NCBI GenBank assembly: GCA_035541415.1
Contig: DATKNI010000014.1
Location: forward strand, 1 to 5,434
Source: JAKAGE01 sp035541415
GTDB taxonomy: Bacteria > Patescibacteriota > Minisyncoccia > UBA6257 > 2-01-FULL-56-20
Length of the DNA: 5,434 nt
Direction: 5' to 3'
Shown here one piece after another: positions 3,474 through 5,434 of this stretch. A model generated the notes under the pieces. It had not been told where the DNA came from. It saw only the letters and a program-made list of their open reading frames with translations, and ran no database searches. Every line of letters starts with the position of its first letter. Position 1 is the first letter of the stretch. A program made the translations under genes and the position numbers.

Positions 3474-5434
3474 ATGGATCTCATCATCGTCGAATCACCC
3501 ACCAAAGCCAAAACGATCAGCAAATTTGTCGGCAAGGATTTCACCGTGGAATCATCCTACGGCCACGTTCGCGATCTTCCAAAATCAAAGCTCGGAATCG
3601 ATGTGGACCATGATTATGCTCCCCACTATATTATTCCCAAAAAAGCGCAGCCGGTCGTCGACAACCTCCGCAAACTCGCGGCGAAGGCCGACCGCGTCAT
3701 TCTCGCGACTGATGAAGACCGCGAAGGAGAAGCAATCGCATGGCACCTGGTGTCCGCTTTGGAGTTAAACGGCGAGGCAAAAAAGTCCAAAAAGAAAAGC
3801 AAAAAAACAGACGCCGTTGCCGACAGTCCCGATGCCGCAGACAAAACCATTGCCGCCGTTGACGGAAAACGGGTCCAGCGCATCGTGTTTCATGAAATCA
3901 CGCAGAGCGCCATCTTGAGCGCGCTTGAGCACCCGCGCACGATTGACGCCCATCTCGTGGACGCCCAACAGGCGCGCCGCGTGCTCGATCGCCTTGTGGG
4001 TTACGGCCTCTCGCCGTTCTTGTGGCGCAAAATCCGCTACGGCCTTTCGGCCGGCCGCGTGCAAAGCGTTGCCGTCCGGCTCGTCGTCGAGCGCGAACGT
4101 CTCATCAAAGCGTTTAATAAAGAGGAGTACTGGTCCATCGAGGCCGACTTTTTGCCGCCCAAAGGGAAAACGGCTTTTCCGGCATATCTCCATTCCTTGA
4201 AGGGCAAGCAGCTCGGCAAGATGGATATAAAAGACGAGGCCGGCGCGAAGCATATAATAGAGGGCCTCAAAGGCGCCTCCTACACGATCGGCGACATCGC
4301 TACGAAGGAAATCCGCCGCAATCCATCGGCGCCGTTCACCACATCCACGCTCCAGCAGGAAGCCGCCCGCAAGCTCGGCTTTTCGGCAAAGCAGACGATG
4401 ATGATCGCCCAGCGCTTGTATGAAAACGGGCACATCACCTACATGCGCACCGATAGCGTAAACCTCGCCGAGTCCGCCCTTGCCCAGGCGCAGCACGTGA
4501 TCGCCCGCGAGTTTGGCAAGGAATACACGTTGCCCGAACCGCGCCGCTATGCAACGCGCAGCAAAGGCGCGCAGGAAGCGCACGAAGCGATCCGCCCCAC
4601 GAACCTCGGCGCCGTTTCCGGTCGCGAACTCGGCATCACCGAACGCAACAACCAGCGTTTATACGACCTCATCTGGAAGCGCACGATCGCCTCGCAAATG
4701 AAGGAAGCCTTGCTTGAACAGACTTCGGTTGATATTTATGCATCAACGCCGGGCCAGGAAATGTTCCGCGCAAACGGCCAGACGGTGAAATTCGACGGCT
4801 TCATCCGCGCCTACACGGAAGGTCGCGACGAAGGCGAGAATGGCGAAGTTGAAGGCCAGCTTCCGAAACTCGAAAAAAACATGGCGCTCAAACTGGCCGA
4901 GCTAAAGCCGTTGCAGCATTTCACCGAACCGCCTCCGCGCTATACCGACGCAACACTCGTCAAAGCTTTGGAATCCGAAGGCATCGGCCGCCCTTCAACG
5001 TACGCGCCCACGCTCTCAACCATCCAGGATCGCGGCTACGTGGAGAAAGTTGATAAGAAATACCAGCCGACCGAAATCGGCATTTTGGTGAACGATTTGC
5101 TCGTGGAAAATTTTCCGGAAATCGTCGACATCAAATTCACGTCGCATATCGAAGAAGAGTTCGACGACATCGCCGAGGGCAAAATCGCATGGGCCGAAGT
5201 CTGCAAAGAATTTTATATCCCGTTCAAGAAAGAACTGGACGAAAAGGAAGCAACCGTTGAAAAACAAGTTGAGACCTCAGACGTCACCTGCCCCCTGCAC
5301 GGCGAACCGGAAAAAATGGTCATCAAATTCGGCCGCATGGGAAAATTTTTGGCTTGCCCGCAGCCCGGCGTGAAAGTCACGTTGCCGATGCCCGAAGAAG
5401 CGGCGCAAATCAAAGCGCTCGAAGAAAAAACCAA
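3474..5434 (+). CDS. topA: DNA topoisomerase I (type IA), 3' end outside the window
   Basis: Seen: 653 residues, open to the right edge. The toprim domain starts with LIIVESPTKAKTI (E7) and carries the acidic triad in ATDEDREGE (D80, D82, E84). Then come DAQQARRVLDRLVGY (from 163), GLSAGRVQSVA (190-200), APFTTSTLQQEA (from 286), HITYMRTDS (320-328) with active-site Y323 and R325, AHEAIRPT, and PPRYTDATLVKALE with GIGRPSTYAPT (487-513). A C-terminal zinc-ribbon repeat begins at C606. Known: the enzyme relaxes negative supercoils by cutting one strand through a 5'-phosphotyrosine, with Mg2+. Odd points: residues about 99-133 are a Lys/Ala/Asp-rich insert inside the toprim domain, and the first zinc repeat shows C606, H609 and C628 but V633 where the fourth ligand is expected. 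All catalytic residues are present and there is no frameshift. It follows dprA by 48 nt, probably co-transcribed. The start is ATG 3474, with only a distant purine-rich run (3442-3454) upstream. Confidence 0.96.
   Translation, partial: MDLIIVESPTKAKTISKFVGKDFTVESSYGHVRDLPKSKLGIDVDHDYAPHYIIPKKAQPVVDNLRKLAAKADRVILATDEDREGEAIAWHLVSALELNGEAKKSKKKSKKTDAVADSPDAADKTIAAVDGKRVQRIVFHEITQSAILSALEHPRTIDAHLVDAQQARRVLDRLVGYGLSPFLWRKIRYGLSAGRVQSVAVRLVVERERLIKAFNKEEYWSIEADFLPPKGKTAFPAYLHSLKGKQLGKMDIKDEAGAKHIIEGLKGASYTIGDIATKEIRRNPSAPFTTSTLQQEAARKLGFSAKQTMMIAQRLYENGHITYMRTDSVNLAESALAQAQHVIAREFGKEYTLPEPRRYATRSKGAQEAHEAIRPTNLGAVSGRELGITERNNQRLYDLIWKRTIASQMKEALLEQTSVDIYASTPGQEMFRANGQTVKFDGFIRAYTEGRDEGENGEVEGQLPKLEKNMALKLAELKPLQHFTEPPPRYTDATLVKALESEGIGRPSTYAPTLSTIQDRGYVEKVDKKYQPTEIGILVNDLLVENFPEIVDIKFTSHIEEEFDDIAEGKIAWAEVCKEFYIPFKKELDEKEATVEKQVETSDVTCPLHGEPEKMVIKFGRMGKFLACPQPGVKVTLPMPEEAAQIKALEEKT

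Noticed and set aside
3765..4583. A 272-residue open frame on the minus strand inside topA
   Set aside because: It lies antisense to well-conserved TopA motifs, including the active-site tyrosine region, and its translation shows no recognisable domain. It is a by-product of GC-rich codons in topA.
1..5434. TGA-to-glycine recoding, as in Gracilibacteria and SR1
   Set aside because: TGA at 1689-1687 ends the small membrane protein directly before a tRNA gene, and no gene here has an internal in-frame TGA.
1..5434. CRISPR array, insertion sequence, phage or defence genes
   Set aside because: No repeated spacer-like units, transposase motifs, terminal repeats or defence-family motifs were seen; every protein gene but the small membrane protein falls into a housekeeping or pilus family.

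Overview
The window looks like chromosomal DNA from a streamlined bacterium, most plausibly a member of the candidate phyla radiation (Patescibacteria, Parcubacteria-like). This is an inference from several things seen together. The prepilin has the N-terminal pattern typical of that group (an FTLIELLVVIAIIAVL-type helix, then LNPAELLRQSRDSNR and a SDMATLKSAI segment). A short PilO-like protein sits next to a tiny single-pass membrane protein. The tRNA genes lack an encoded CCA, most starts lack a Shine-Dalgarno sequence, and genes are packed tightly. TGA is used as an ordinary stop at 1687-1689, which argues against the lineages that read TGA as glycine.

The layout is two divergent gene blocks separated at about 2432-2543. 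The leftward (minus-strand) block reads, in transcription order: a PilO-like pilus assembly protein (2431-1898), a 69-residue single-pass membrane protein starting 1 nt later (1896-1687), tRNA-Val(GAC) (1652-1581), tRNA-Ile(GAT) (1555-1484), an RluA-family pseudouridine synthase (1461-736), and a type IV prepilin / type II pseudopilin running off the left edge (619 to <1). The rightward block is dprA (2544-3425) followed by topA (3474 to >5434, truncated by the right edge). The dprA-topA order is also known from Firmicutes.

Functionally, the left block mixes surface pilus or pseudopilus parts with RNA genes and an RNA-modification enzyme. The right block holds the single-strand-DNA/RecA-loading protein of natural transformation beside the main relaxing topoisomerase. 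Pilus parts and DprA back to back fit DNA uptake by type IV pilus, but the window alone does not prove it.

I do not see a clearly novel multi-gene system. The points most worth a second look are: a tRNA-Val with C instead of the near-universal T at T-loop position 55; a lysine-rich insert in the toprim domain of TopA; a TopA zinc-finger repeat lacking its fourth ligand; the unassigned small membrane protein; a near-perfect palindrome between the divergent blocks; and nested inverted repeats between dprA and topA that could fold over the topA start. No gap longer than about 120 bases lacks a gene, and there is no sign of mobile elements, CRISPR or phage genes.
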